A stretch of DNA of 62,724 nucleotides from an uncultured Myxococcales bacterium. Lineage in GTDB: Bacteria; Myxococcota_A; Bradymonadia; UBA7976; UBA1532. Position 1 is the first letter of the stretch, and each line of letters begins with the position of its first letter. Positions 17,789 through 30,432 of the stretch are shown here, piece by piece. The stretch covers positions 1 through 62,724 of the forward strand of contig CAINDO010000599.1 in assembly GCA_903847385.1 (NCBI GenBank). The letters are read 5' to 3'. Made by a program: the position numbers and the translations under genes. The notes beneath the pieces are model-generated. The model was given only the letters and a program-made list of their open reading frames with translations, was not told the origin of the DNA and searched no databases.

Positions 17789-19347
17789 CCCTCTTCCTCC
17801 TCGGCGAAGTCCGGGGTGCTGATCAGCGTGGCCTCGTCGTCCTTGTACGAGACCGCGCCGTCCTCGCCGGCGCCTCGCGCAAGACGCGTCAGCGTGTTGA
17901 CGCACTCGATGATCACACCGCCCAGGTTGAAGTCCGGCTCGGCGCGTCGGACGAAGGCGTCCAGCGCGTTGGCCACCTCGTTGCAGTCCGGGTAGCGGTC
18001 TTCGCGGCGCGAGCGCAGCATCCGGAGGACGGCGATCTCCAGCGCCTCGGGCAGGTCCGGCCGGATCGACCGCGGGCGCGGCACGACGCCGGCGAGCAGG
18101 CGACGCATGGTCTTCATCGGGCTGTCCGTGTGGAACAGCCGCTGCCCCGTGCACAGCTCCCAGGCCACCACGCCCAGCGAGAACTGGTCGCTGCGGGCGT
18201 CCAGGTCGTCCCCGCTGGCCTGCTCGGGCGACATGTACGAGAGCTTGCCGCGGAAGCTGCCCGGCATCGTGTTCTCGAGCCGGTTCGCCGACTTGGCGAT
18301 GCCGAAGTCGAGGACCTTGGTCACGCCGTCCACCCGCGCCATCAGGTTCTGGGGGCTGACGTCCCGGTGCACGATGTTGAGCGCACGTGCCTCGGCGTCC
18401 ACGGCCGTGTGGGCGTGGTACAGACCCCGGGCGGCGTCGCGCACGAGCATGGCGATCGCCGCTGCCGGCACGGGCTTCGCGTTGTGCCAGTAGGCGTTCA
18501 TCAACTGCATCAGGTCCACGCCACGGATGTACTCCATGGCGATGAACCAGCCGCCCTCGGACTCGCCGACCTCGTAGATGCTGACGATGTTGGGGTGGTT
18601 GAGCGTCGACGCGACCCGCGCCTCGTCCAGGAACTGGTGCACGAAGGGCATGTGCCGGGCGAGCTCGGGCAGAATCGTCTTGAGGATGACCTGCCGCTCG
18701 AGCCCCCGGGCCATGCGCTGCCGGGCCAGGTAGACCTCGCCCATGCCGCCGGTGCCGATCTTCTCCAGGACCTCGTAGTTGGCCCAGCGATCCTGCCCGG
18801 CCTTGAGCAGCGCCTGCGAGATCAACGGCGCGAAGCGGCGCGCCAGCTTGGCCTCACGCGGGCCGAACGCGCCGTGTTTCACGTGTGTGAAGACCAGCAT
18901 CGCCGTGCGATCCCGTGCGCTCGCCTGCACGTGGAGCGCGCTGACGACGTCCTCGTCGGCCCAGGTGAACTCCGGCCCCTCGTGGGCCTGCCACTCGGGC
19001 ACCTGGCGCACGTCGAAGACCGGCGCGGACGTGCCCGACTGCACCCGCTGGAAGAGCGCGCCGCCTTGCCACTGGCGGTTCTCGAAGGTGCGCGAGGTCG
19101 CGGCCACGGTGCGCCACGTGTTCTCCGCGCTGCCCGTGCCCGCCGTGAGGACGAACGCGTCGACGAAGTCTAGGGCGGCGCGAAAGGCCTGGAACAGGTG
19201 CGCGAAGACGGTGGCGCGATCGCCCGAGAGGGTCAGCGCGGCCATCCCGGCCTGCAGGCTGCTCGACTCCTGGCGCCGCTGCTGTTCGCGCAGGCGGGCC
19301 CGCTCCAGATCGAGCAGGGCCTCGCGCAGGTGTTCGGACTCGCTCAT
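17785..19347 (-). CDS. Ser/Thr protein kinase with N-terminal GAF-like domain
   Basis: The protein has 520 residues. The N-terminal ~25-185 is GAF-like after a short Arg-rich coiled coil. The Hanks-type kinase domain covers about 190-455. Its glycine loop is GTGGMGEVYLARQ and the ATP Lys lies in QVILKTILPEL. The catalytic loop is HRDVSPQN, the metal motif DFGIAK, and the activation-segment end SYMSPEQ. All catalytic residues are present. The form HRDVSPQN rather than HRDLKPEN is common in myxobacterial kinases. There is no transmembrane segment, so it is cytosolic. The C-terminal tail is acidic (FAEEEEG). The gene sits between a FIST protein and a His-rich barrel with ATGA overlaps on both sides, so ligand sensing by FIST or GAF probably feeds the kinase. 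Confidence 0.92.
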   Translation of the reverse strand: MSESEHLREALLDLERARLREQQRRQESSSLQAGMAALTLSGDRATVFAHLFQAFRAALDFVDAFVLTAGTGSAENTWRTVAATSRTFENRQWQGGALFQRVQSGTSAPVFDVRQVPEWQAHEGPEFTWADEDVVSALHVQASARDRTAMLVFTHVKHGAFGPREAKLARRFAPLISQALLKAGQDRWANYEVLEKIGTGGMGEVYLARQRMARGLERQVILKTILPELARHMPFVHQFLDEARVASTLNHPNIVSIYEVGESEGGWFIAMEYIRGVDLMQLMNAYWHNAKPVPAAAIAMLVRDAARGLYHAHTAVDAEARALNIVHRDVSPQNLMARVDGVTKVLDFGIAKSANRLENTMPGSFRGKLSYMSPEQASGDDLDARSDQFSLGVVAWELCTGQRLFHTDSPMKTMRRLLAGVVPRPRSIRPDLPEALEIAVLRMLRSRREDRYPDCNEVANALDAFVRRAEPDFNLGGVIIECVNTLTRLARGAGEDGAVSYKDDEATLISTPDFAEEEEG

Positions 19348-20540
19348 CGGGACAACAGCGTCGCGCAGATCATGAGGTTGCCGTGCCGGTTCTCTCCGCC
19401 GGGGAAACAGCCCTGCTCGCCGAGGGTGAAGACCCCCAGGAAGGGCCGGCCCTCCATGGCATCACGAACGCTGGCCGCGACCTCGTCCATGCGATCGTAC
19501 ACGGTGAGCATGCAGCCCGCGCAGTAGACCACGAGCCCGCCGGCGACCTCGGAGAGGCTGGCCGCCGAGCCCTCGAGCGCCGACCGGATCACCCGCCCCG
19601 CGCGCAGCGTCAGGTTGTCCCGACTGCCCTTGAGCAGCACGACCTCGTCGCCCTCGGGGAGCTCGGTCAAGAAGGTGAGGCCGCGCTCGGGCGTCAGCGC
19701 CTTGGGGTGGGCGAGCAGGTGGTAGGGCTGCCCGCCGGCCATGCCGACCTGCCGGCCGATGGGGTGCATGGTGATGTCCGCGACGACGGGGCCACCCCCC
19801 GTGCGCGCCCACTCCGTGGCCAGGCCGCCGGTCCAGTCGTCGTACACGTCCCCGGCGGGGCGTCCGTCGATCTCGTACACCGTGCGGCCGACGGCCCGGG
19901 TCACCCGGCCGCGGTGATCCGTCGGCTCGTAGCCGCAGTGGAACGAGCCCATCAGGTCCGTCGAGGGAAACAGGACCGCGACGGAGAGCGAGCCCTGGTG
20001 TGCCCGTGCGTTGGCCAATTGGTATGACTGCTCGCCGATGAGCATGTCGCCGGACGTGCCGCCCGTGATCGCCACGTTGGGACCGAAGTACGCCTCGATG
20101 CCCTCGATCAGCCGCTCCTCCGCGCCGGGCGCCGAGGCCATGAACACGAGCCCGGGGACCTCCGCGGGGCGGCCGGCGTGGGCGATGGCCGCCGCACAGG
20201 CCGCCGCGGCCGCCGCGCCCGGATCCGTACCGATGGGGGCGACCCCGACGCCGTACGCGCCGTCCGGATCCAGGATGCCGAGCATGCCCAGGCCCACGCC
20301 CCACGTGCCGTGGAAGCCCTCTTCCGTCATCACGCCCGCGCAGCTCGAGGCGCCGTGCTGGGGCACGCCCGGGGCGCGCTTCTGCAGCGCCGCCTGGATG
20401 GCCAGGGCGTCGTAGGCCACGGTGCAGTGCACCAGCAGCATCGACGGCGTGCCGCCCAGGCGGTCGCACACCTGCCGCCACGCGGTCTCCACGGCCGTCT
20501 CGGGGTCCATCTCGGTGGACCATCCGCTCGCGACTTTCAT
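19344..20540 (-). CDS. FIST domain (FIST_N/FIST_C) sensory protein
   Basis: The protein has 398 residues with the full FIST layout. The FIST_N domain covers about 30-220 and FIST_C about 225-370. Recognisable segments are GASSCAGVMTEEGFHG, AVAVLFPS-like SVAVLFPSTDLMGSF and YCAGCMLTVYDRMDE. The conserved C-terminal GVFTLGEQGCFPGG is also present. FIST domains are predicted to sense small ligands such as amino acids and are usually tied to kinases, chemoreceptors or GGDEF proteins. Here the gene overlaps the kinase start by 4 bp, which supports a direct partnership. The conserved Cys in ASSCAG and AGCM might take part in ligand or redox chemistry. The start is the ATG at 20540. No signal peptide is seen, so it is cytosolic. 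Confidence 0.88.
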   Translation of the reverse strand: MKVASGWSTEMDPETAVETAWRQVCDRLGGTPSMLLVHCTVAYDALAIQAALQKRAPGVPQHGASSCAGVMTEEGFHGTWGVGLGMLGILDPDGAYGVGVAPIGTDPGAAAAAACAAAIAHAGRPAEVPGLVFMASAPGAEERLIEGIEAYFGPNVAITGGTSGDMLIGEQSYQLANARAHQGSLSVAVLFPSTDLMGSFHCGYEPTDHRGRVTRAVGRTVYEIDGRPAGDVYDDWTGGLATEWARTGGGPVVADITMHPIGRQVGMAGGQPYHLLAHPKALTPERGLTFLTELPEGDEVVLLKGSRDNLTLRAGRVIRSALEGSAASLSEVAGGLVVYCAGCMLTVYDRMDEVAASVRDAMEGRPFLGVFTLGEQGCFPGGENRHGNLMICATLLSR

Positions 20541-20571
20541 GGGCGCAGCATGGCCGTGGGCGCGCTCGTGT

Positions 20572-21897
20572 TCAAGGCCCGAACAGGCGCGTCACGAAAT
20601 CGTTGGCGAACAGTCCGGTGGGGTCGAGACGGCGACGCAGGGCGTCGAACGCGCGGGCCCGCGGCATCACGTCCAGCAATTCCAGCGGCTCGAACAGGTG
20701 CACGCACCCGAGATGCGGGCGCGCGTCGAAGTCCCGCATCAGGCGGTGGAACGCCGGGAAGTACTCCTCGGTCACGAACTGTCCGTTGGCGGCCGCGCGC
20801 ACGTAGCAGACGTCCCGCCCCTGCGCCGGGCTGAGCCACACGGCGTCCGCCCGGGCCCACCGCAGCTCCACCTCGCCGTTCACGGGGATCCGCTCGCCCT
20901 CGACCAGCGCCCGCAGCGCCCGCAGGGCCTCGGCGGCCCGCGCCGCCGGGATCGCGTACTCCATCGCCTCGTGTCGGTGGGGCGAGGCATAGGCCAGCAG
21001 GTGGTCGCTGCGCCCGACCCGGGTCCGCCGGCCCCGGGCCAGCCAGCGCGCGAACCGGTTCAACCGGGGCACGTGCTCGGGGAACACGTGCGTCAGCCAC
21101 GCGACCAGTCGACGCGCGTGGAACGCCGTCAATCGATCGTCGAGCCAGCGGACGAACCCGAGCGGGCGGCTCGGCGGGGTCGAGGTCCGGTCCTGGCAGA
21201 CGACCTCGACCTTGGTCACATAGGGGAACCAGACGACCCGCACGTGGGCGTGATCGGCGAGGCGACGGGGCAGGGCGTCCAGCGCCACGTCCATGGGCTC
21301 GGCGAACCGCGTCTCCTCGAGCAGAAAGGCCGGGACCACCGCCAGCGTGACCTCGGTCACCACCCCCAGCGCGCCCAGGCCGGCGACGGCCGCGGCGAAC
21401 AGGTCGGCGTCGTCGGGGTCGACCTCGTGGACCTCGGCGTCGGGCGTCACGAGCTGCAACGACGTCACGCAGGTGCTGAGCACCCCGAAGTCGCAGCCGG
21501 TGCCGTGGGACGCCGTCGCCAGCGCGCCGGCGAGCGACGGCTCGGAGATCGCCGGCAGGACCTCGAGCGCCAGCCGGTGCTGTGCCAGCAGCTCGTTCAG
21601 GTCACCCAGCCGGATGCCGGCCTGGACCCGGACGCGACCGTTGACCTTGTCCACCTCGAGCACGCGGTTCATGTGCTCGAGCGACATCAGCCACCCGCGG
21701 GGCGGGCTCAGGGGCGCGTCGGTGTAGGAGAGGCCGGCACCGACGACCTTGAGGCGCACGTCGCTCTGCGCCGCCTCGTGCACGATCTCCGCGACCTCCT
21801 CCACGTTGCGCGGCCGGTAGAAGCGGTCCGGCGTGCAGAGCTGGGTCTGGGCCCAGTTCCGGAAGGTGTAGTCGATGTTCTCGGGCGAAATGGCCAT
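20572..21897 (-). CDS. FAD-linked sugar-lactone oxidase/dehydrogenase-like protein
   Basis: The enzyme has 441 residues and belongs to the aldonolactone oxidase family (L-gulono-, L-galactono- or D-arabinono-lactone oxidases). The FAD-binding PCMH domain covers about 20-185, with VGAGLSYTDAP and ATASHGTGCDFG. The C-terminal ALO domain contains VELRWARAD, with the Glu-x-Arg pair typical of the active site, and ends in RPHLGC. In members with covalent FAD the motif is GSGHS. Here Leu replaces that His, as in plant galactonolactone dehydrogenase, so FAD is probably bound non-covalently. The Lys usual in the C-terminal HWGK motif is Cys here. The start is uncertain: the ATG at 21897 fits the family N-terminus (FRNWAQT), but an in-frame ATG at 21918 and a TTG at 21942 exist and none has a good ribosome-binding site. 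Confidence 0.82.
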   Translation of the reverse strand: MAISPENIDYTFRNWAQTQLCTPDRFYRPRNVEEVAEIVHEAAQSDVRLKVVGAGLSYTDAPLSPPRGWLMSLEHMNRVLEVDKVNGRVRVQAGIRLGDLNELLAQHRLALEVLPAISEPSLAGALATASHGTGCDFGVLSTCVTSLQLVTPDAEVHEVDPDDADLFAAAVAGLGALGVVTEVTLAVVPAFLLEETRFAEPMDVALDALPRRLADHAHVRVVWFPYVTKVEVVCQDRTSTPPSRPLGFVRWLDDRLTAFHARRLVAWLTHVFPEHVPRLNRFARWLARGRRTRVGRSDHLLAYASPHRHEAMEYAIPAARAAEALRALRALVEGERIPVNGEVELRWARADAVWLSPAQGRDVCYVRAAANGQFVTEEYFPAFHRLMRDFDARPHLGCVHLFEPLELLDVMPRARAFDALRRRLDPTGLFANDFVTRLFGP

Positions 21898-22002
21898 GGC
21901 GCGGAGGGGCGCAACCATCAGCGCGGGCCCGTCCCGAATCAAGGGGCAAGGCTCGCGGAACGGTGATTTTCGCGTGGGTCGGTGGGTCGGTGGGCCGAGG
22001 GC

Positions 22003-23934
<1,932 letters not shown>

Positions 23935-23964
23935 TTTCTCTCCTGCTTCCCCAGAGTGTCTGCG

Positions 23965-27591
<3,627 letters not shown>

Positions 27592-27622
27592 GGACGGCTC
27601 TCCGCCGAGGGATTCGGCAACT

Positions 27623-27638
27623 GACTGACGAGTCAGTC
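27623..27638. promoter_or_regulatory. Palindromic TetR-type operator between divergent genes
   Basis: GACTGAC and GTCAGTC form a perfect 7-bp inverted repeat around a 2-bp centre. This size and the TGAC/GTCA arms match operators of many TetR-family repressors. It sits between the TetR gene and the activator operon, right at or just after the likely start point of the leftward transcript. Binding here would be expected to repress the hgdC/hgdB-like operon and could also control the tetR gene. The assignment to this regulator is by position. Confidence 0.75.
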
Positions 27639-27641
27639 GCA

Positions 27642-27668
27642 ATTATCGTTTTTTCAGCGACCCCGCAA
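27642..27668 (-). promoter_or_regulatory. Candidate promoter of the activator/dehydratase-like operon
   Basis: On the minus strand a -10 like GATAAT (27642-27647, five of six consensus bases) lies 15 bp after TTGCGG (27663-27668). The spacer is shorter than ideal. Transcription would start close to the TetR-type palindrome, so repression by occlusion is plausible. No mapping data are available. Confidence 0.4.
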
Positions 27669-27687
27669 CCGCATAGAGTGCGCGCCG

Positions 27688-28341
27688 ATGCCGAATCCCG
27701 ATCCCAAGGCGGCCCGCAGGGCCACGCTCCTCGCCGCCGCCCGCGACGTCTTCGTCACGCGCGGCTACCACGACGCCAAAGTCGACGACATCGTCGCCGC
27801 CGCCAACGTGGCCAAGGGCACGTTCTACCTGTACTTCGACGACAAACGCTCCGTCTTCGCCGAGCTCGTCGACCAGGTCGTCGAGCAGCTCACCGGCGCC
27901 ATCGTCCACGTGGACGTGGGCGGCGACATCGAGGCCCAGATCCGCGCCAACATCCGCGGTGTGGTGCGCGTGATGCGGCGGGACCCGCTCCTGACGCGCA
28001 TCCTGCTCAGCTACGCGCCGGGCCTCGACCCCGCGTTCGAGAAACATCTGCGCGGCTTCTACGACGGCCTCAAACGCCTGCTCGAGGAGTCGCTGGCCGA
28101 GGGGCAGGGGCTCGGCATCGTGGCGCCCGGGGACGCACGCCTCTACGCGTCGTTCACCGTCGGCGGCCTCAAGGAGGTCCTGCTCGACACGACGGCGACG
28201 GACGGCGACGGGGCCACCGTCGACCTGCCCCGGCTCGAGGACGCGGTGTTCCGCCTGCTCGAGGGGCTGTTTCTCCGCGTGGACTCGCGGCCTCAGGCCG
28301 AGACGTTGATCGTCGCGCCCTTGCCGGTGATGGCCGACTGA
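27688..28341 (+). CDS. TetR family transcriptional regulator
   Basis: The protein has 217 residues. The N-terminal helix-turn-helix is clear: LLAAARDVFVTRGYHDAKV is followed by VDDIVAAANVAKGTFYLYF and the DKRSVFAEL turn, at about residues 12-60. The C-terminal ligand domain is not recognisable by sequence. It reads away from the HgdC-like gene across a 96-bp region that contains a perfect palindrome, so it probably represses that operon and perhaps itself until an unknown small molecule, possibly an acyl-CoA, binds. A weak -10 (TAGAGT at 27674-27679) would place the start of its mRNA only 1-3 nt from the ATG, so it may be almost leaderless. Its last 49 bp overlap the YjfB-like gene on the other strand. 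Confidence 0.92.
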   Translation: MPNPDPKAARRATLLAAARDVFVTRGYHDAKVDDIVAAANVAKGTFYLYFDDKRSVFAELVDQVVEQLTGAIVHVDVGGDIEAQIRANIRGVVRVMRRDPLLTRILLSYAPGLDPAFEKHLRGFYDGLKRLLEESLAEGQGLGIVAPGDARLYASFTVGGLKEVLLDTTATDGDGATVDLPRLEDAVFRLLEGLFLRVDSRPQAETLIVAPLPVMAD

Positions 28342-28490
28342 AGCAACTGCAGGGCCGCCTTGCCCTGCTGGTCGTTCGCCATCTTCATCACGGAGATCTG
28401 GACCGCGTCCGCGACGGCCTGCCCCTTCATCAGGGGCGGGGCCTGCTGAGCGTACGCGACGGCGGAGTTGGTTCCGACTGAGCCTACCAT
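28293..28490 (-). CDS. Small YjfB-like protein (putative motility-associated)
   Basis: This product of 65 residues has an N-terminal Ala/Gln-rich part and a predicted helix VADAVQISVMKMANDQQGK. It ends in ALQLLQSAITGKGATINVSA. That layout (helix, LQLL, short Gly segment, polar end) resembles the YjfB family called putative motility protein, and less closely RebB-type proteins. There is no signal peptide or catalytic motif. The ATG at 28490 has only a short-spaced GAGG. Its 3' end overlaps the tetR 3' end by 49 bp, so the two genes are convergent and may interfere. Family assignment is tentative. Confidence 0.5.
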   Translation of the reverse strand: MVGSVGTNSAVAYAQQAPPLMKGQAVADAVQISVMKMANDQQGKAALQLLQSAITGKGATINVSA

Positions 28491-28557
28491 GTCCTCGCCA
28501 TCGACCCTTTTGGTCGGGGCTTGAACGAAAAGTTCAAAAAAAATTATCCGGCCGGGC

Positions 28558-28848
28558 TCACTTCTCGGCGGGGAACCAGCGCGAGAGCACCTCGACGACC
28601 TGCCGGGCCTGATTGGCGCTGGAGATCGTGAACTTGCTCTGCTCGCGGTACTGGTCGTTCTGCTTCTTGTAGCGGCGGATCGAGACCTTGGGCTCCGTGA
28701 GCTCGCCGGTCTTCTTGTCCGCCTCGGAGAACAGGAACGCCACGGTGCTCCAGGCGCCCTTGGACAGGATCGCCTTGTCGTGGGTCTTGCGGACGACCTT
28801 GCCGTCCTCTTCGAAATCGAGCGTCAGGTCTTCGAGCTTCTCGGCCAT
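28558..28848 (-). CDS. Small conserved protein, possibly PC4-like nucleic-acid binding
   Basis: The protein has 96 residues and is rich in Lys, Glu and aromatics, with no signal peptide. The order of predicted elements is an acidic start, strands around KGAWSTVAFLFS and EPKVSIRRYKKQ, and a C-terminal helix ARQVVEVLSRWF. The strand-rich core and final helix recall the PC4/transcription-coactivator fold that binds single-stranded DNA or RNA, but the similarity is weak and I do not firmly recognise the family. The ATG at 28848 follows GGAGAGG with 7 nt spacing. A good promoter candidate lies at 28883-28911. The YjfB-like gene 67 bp downstream may share the transcript. Confidence 0.65.
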   Translation of the reverse strand: MAEKLEDLTLDFEEDGKVVRKTHDKAILSKGAWSTVAFLFSEADKKTGELTEPKVSIRRYKKQNDQYREQSKFTISSANQARQVVEVLSRWFPAEK

Positions 28849-28882
28849 CGCGATGCCTCTCCGTTCGGGTGATTGCGCCGGG

Positions 28883-28911
28883 GGGATAACAAACCGGCCG
28901 ATGTTCCACAA
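28883..28911 (-). promoter_or_regulatory. Candidate extended -10 promoter for the PC4-like gene
   Basis: On the minus strand TTGTGG (28906-28911) and TATCCC (28883-28888) are 17 bp apart, and TGT precedes the -10. The ATG of the small gene is 35 bp beyond the -10. Only pattern evidence supports it. Confidence 0.4.
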
Positions 28912-28925
28912 GGTTCCCGGCGGGC

Positions 28926-28955
28926 CTGACTTCGCGCCGGTCGAATTGGTACGAT
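28926..28955 (+). promoter_or_regulatory. Candidate extended -10 promoter for the metalloprotease operon
   Basis: CTGACT (28926-28931) and TACGAT (28950-28955) are 18 bp apart, with TGG directly before the -10. The operon start codon lies 45 bp beyond the -10. Pattern evidence only. Confidence 0.4.
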
Positions 28956-28999
28956 GCGGCGTCTGGCTTCTCGTCCCTTCGTCCCCCCTGGAGCGTCCC

Positions 29000-29566
29000 G
29001 TGAGAACCCATCTCCCCCGCGCCGCCGTGCTGGCGCTCGCCGTCGCCACCGGCGGCCTTTGCGCCTCGCTGGCCACCCCCGCCGCGGCGACCGCCGTCGT
29101 CGGCATGGACCTGAACAGCCTGAGCCGCGAGGCCGAGCTCATCGTCGGCGGCCGGGTCGTCGCCGTCGAATCGGCTTGGGACAAAGGCCGCATCCGCACG
29201 CGGGTCACGCTGGCGACCGAAGCGGTGCTCAAGGGCAAACCCGCCGAGGCCGATCGCGTGACCTTCAGCGTCCTCGGCGGCGAGGTGGGCGGCATCGGCC
29301 AGCGTGTGCCCGGCGAGGCGACCTTCGTCGTCGGTGAGCGGGTCGTCGTTTTCCTCACGGACCTCGCGGTCCGGGCCACGGTCCTCGGCATGGCTCAGGG
29401 CAAGTGGCGCTGGAACCCCGACGCGAAGGGCGCCGAGCTGACGCCGGATCTGGACGCCCTCGGCCACCTGGAGCGCATGGGGCCGGACGCGCGCCCGCTC
29501 CCGCCCGTGGTCGGCACGCCCGTCGGGCTGGAGGCGCTCCGCGCGACCGTTCGGGGCGCACCGTGA
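29000..29566 (+). CDS. Exported protein encoded with an M10 metalloprotease
   Basis: The protein has 188 residues. A signal peptide ends near ATPAAATA. The mature part opens with VVGMDLNSLSREAELIVGG and then has beta strands such as RVTLATEAVLKG and GEATFVVGERVVVFL. Myxobacterial genomes often place a protein of this kind beside a matrixin-like protease, but its function is not known. It may be a chaperone, inhibitor or propeptide-like partner (inference). The start is the GTG at 29000 with GGAG at 28990-28993. Longer in-frame starts would run through the promoter region. Its stop overlaps the protease start by 4 bp (GTGA), so the two are made together. Confidence 0.75.
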   Translation: MRTHLPRAAVLALAVATGGLCASLATPAAATAVVGMDLNSLSREAELIVGGRVVAVESAWDKGRIRTRVTLATEAVLKGKPAEADRVTFSVLGGEVGGIGQRVPGEATFVVGERVVVFLTDLAVRATVLGMAQGKWRWNPDAKGAELTPDLDALGHLERMGPDARPLPPVVGTPVGLEALRATVRGAP

Positions 29567-30432
29567 CCGGGCCTCGTCTCATCGTCCCCGTGACGGCCGC
29601 GATTCTGCTCTCCGCCCTCGGCCCGGCCGAGGCCTACGTGCGCACCCGCACGCAGGCCGGCGTCGCCATCGCGTGGCCGCGCCGCTGCATCCCGTACCAC
29701 GTCAACAATCGGGGCAGCGACAATGTCGTCCTCACGAAGGTCGAGACGGCCGTCCGCAAGTCCTTCGCGGCCTGGGAGCAGGTCACCTGCTCGGACCTGG
29801 AGCTCAGCTACCAGGGGCAGACGAACGTGGAGTTCGTCGGTTACAGGCCGAACGCGACCAACGCCAACATGGTCGTGTTCCAGGAAGACGAGTGGCCCCA
29901 CCAATCGAAGATCATCGCGCTCACCACCGTGACCTTCTGCAGCGCGCCCAGCGGTGCCCCGTGTGACGCCGCCGGCAAGGTGCTCGACGCCGACATCGAG
30001 ATGAACGGCGTCGACTTCACGTTCACGGCCTCGCCGCTGCCGGGCATGGTGCAGTACGACATTCAGAACACCGTGACGCATGAGGCCGGCCACTTCATCG
30101 GCCTCGACCACACCATGGTCTCGGACGCGACCATGTTCGCGACCGCGCCCGCCGGCGAGCGGGCCAAGCAGAGCCTCGAGCAGGACGATGAGGACGGTCT
30201 CTGCGAGATCTATCCGCACCTGGTCCCCGTGCCCGAGTGCGAGCCCTTCGAGGTCGTCGGCGACTACATCGTCGACGATCCGATGCTCGGGAGCACAGAG
30301 CAGGAGACCGGCAGCTCGGACGACGACGGCTGCCAGGCGCGGCCCGGCGCGAACGGCGGTCCGGGGGCCGTCCTGATCGGCCTGGGGCTGCTCGCTTCGA
30401 GCCTGCGCCGCCGTCGGCGTCAGGGGCGCTGA
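29563..30432 (+). CDS. Secreted M10 (matrixin-like) zinc metalloprotease with MYXO-CTERM-like tail
   Basis: The protein has 289 residues. A signal peptide ends near GPAEAYV. The catalytic domain has the full zinc motif HEAGHFIGLDH at about residue 177, followed by the downstream Met in ATMFAT. The segment VRKSFAAWEQVTC is typical of matrixin-like proteases. Four or more Cys suggest disulfides. The C-terminus has a single Cys (DDDGCQARPG), a Gly/Leu membrane segment (AVLIGLGLLASSL) and an RRRRR end. This is the MYXO-CTERM layout, which in myxobacteria marks proteins for surface sorting. The substrate is unknown; the cysteine-rich proteins next door are possible targets. The gene overlaps the MopE-like lipoprotein gene tail to tail by 13 bp. 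Confidence 0.87.
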   Translation: MTGPRLIVPVTAAILLSALGPAEAYVRTRTQAGVAIAWPRRCIPYHVNNRGSDNVVLTKVETAVRKSFAAWEQVTCSDLELSYQGQTNVEFVGYRPNATNANMVVFQEDEWPHQSKIIALTTVTFCSAPSGAPCDAAGKVLDADIEMNGVDFTFTASPLPGMVQYDIQNTVTHEAGHFIGLDHTMVSDATMFATAPAGERAKQSLEQDDEDGLCEIYPHLVPVPECEPFEVVGDYIVDDPMLGSTEQETGSSDDDGCQARPGANGGPGAVLIGLGLLASSLRRRRRQGR

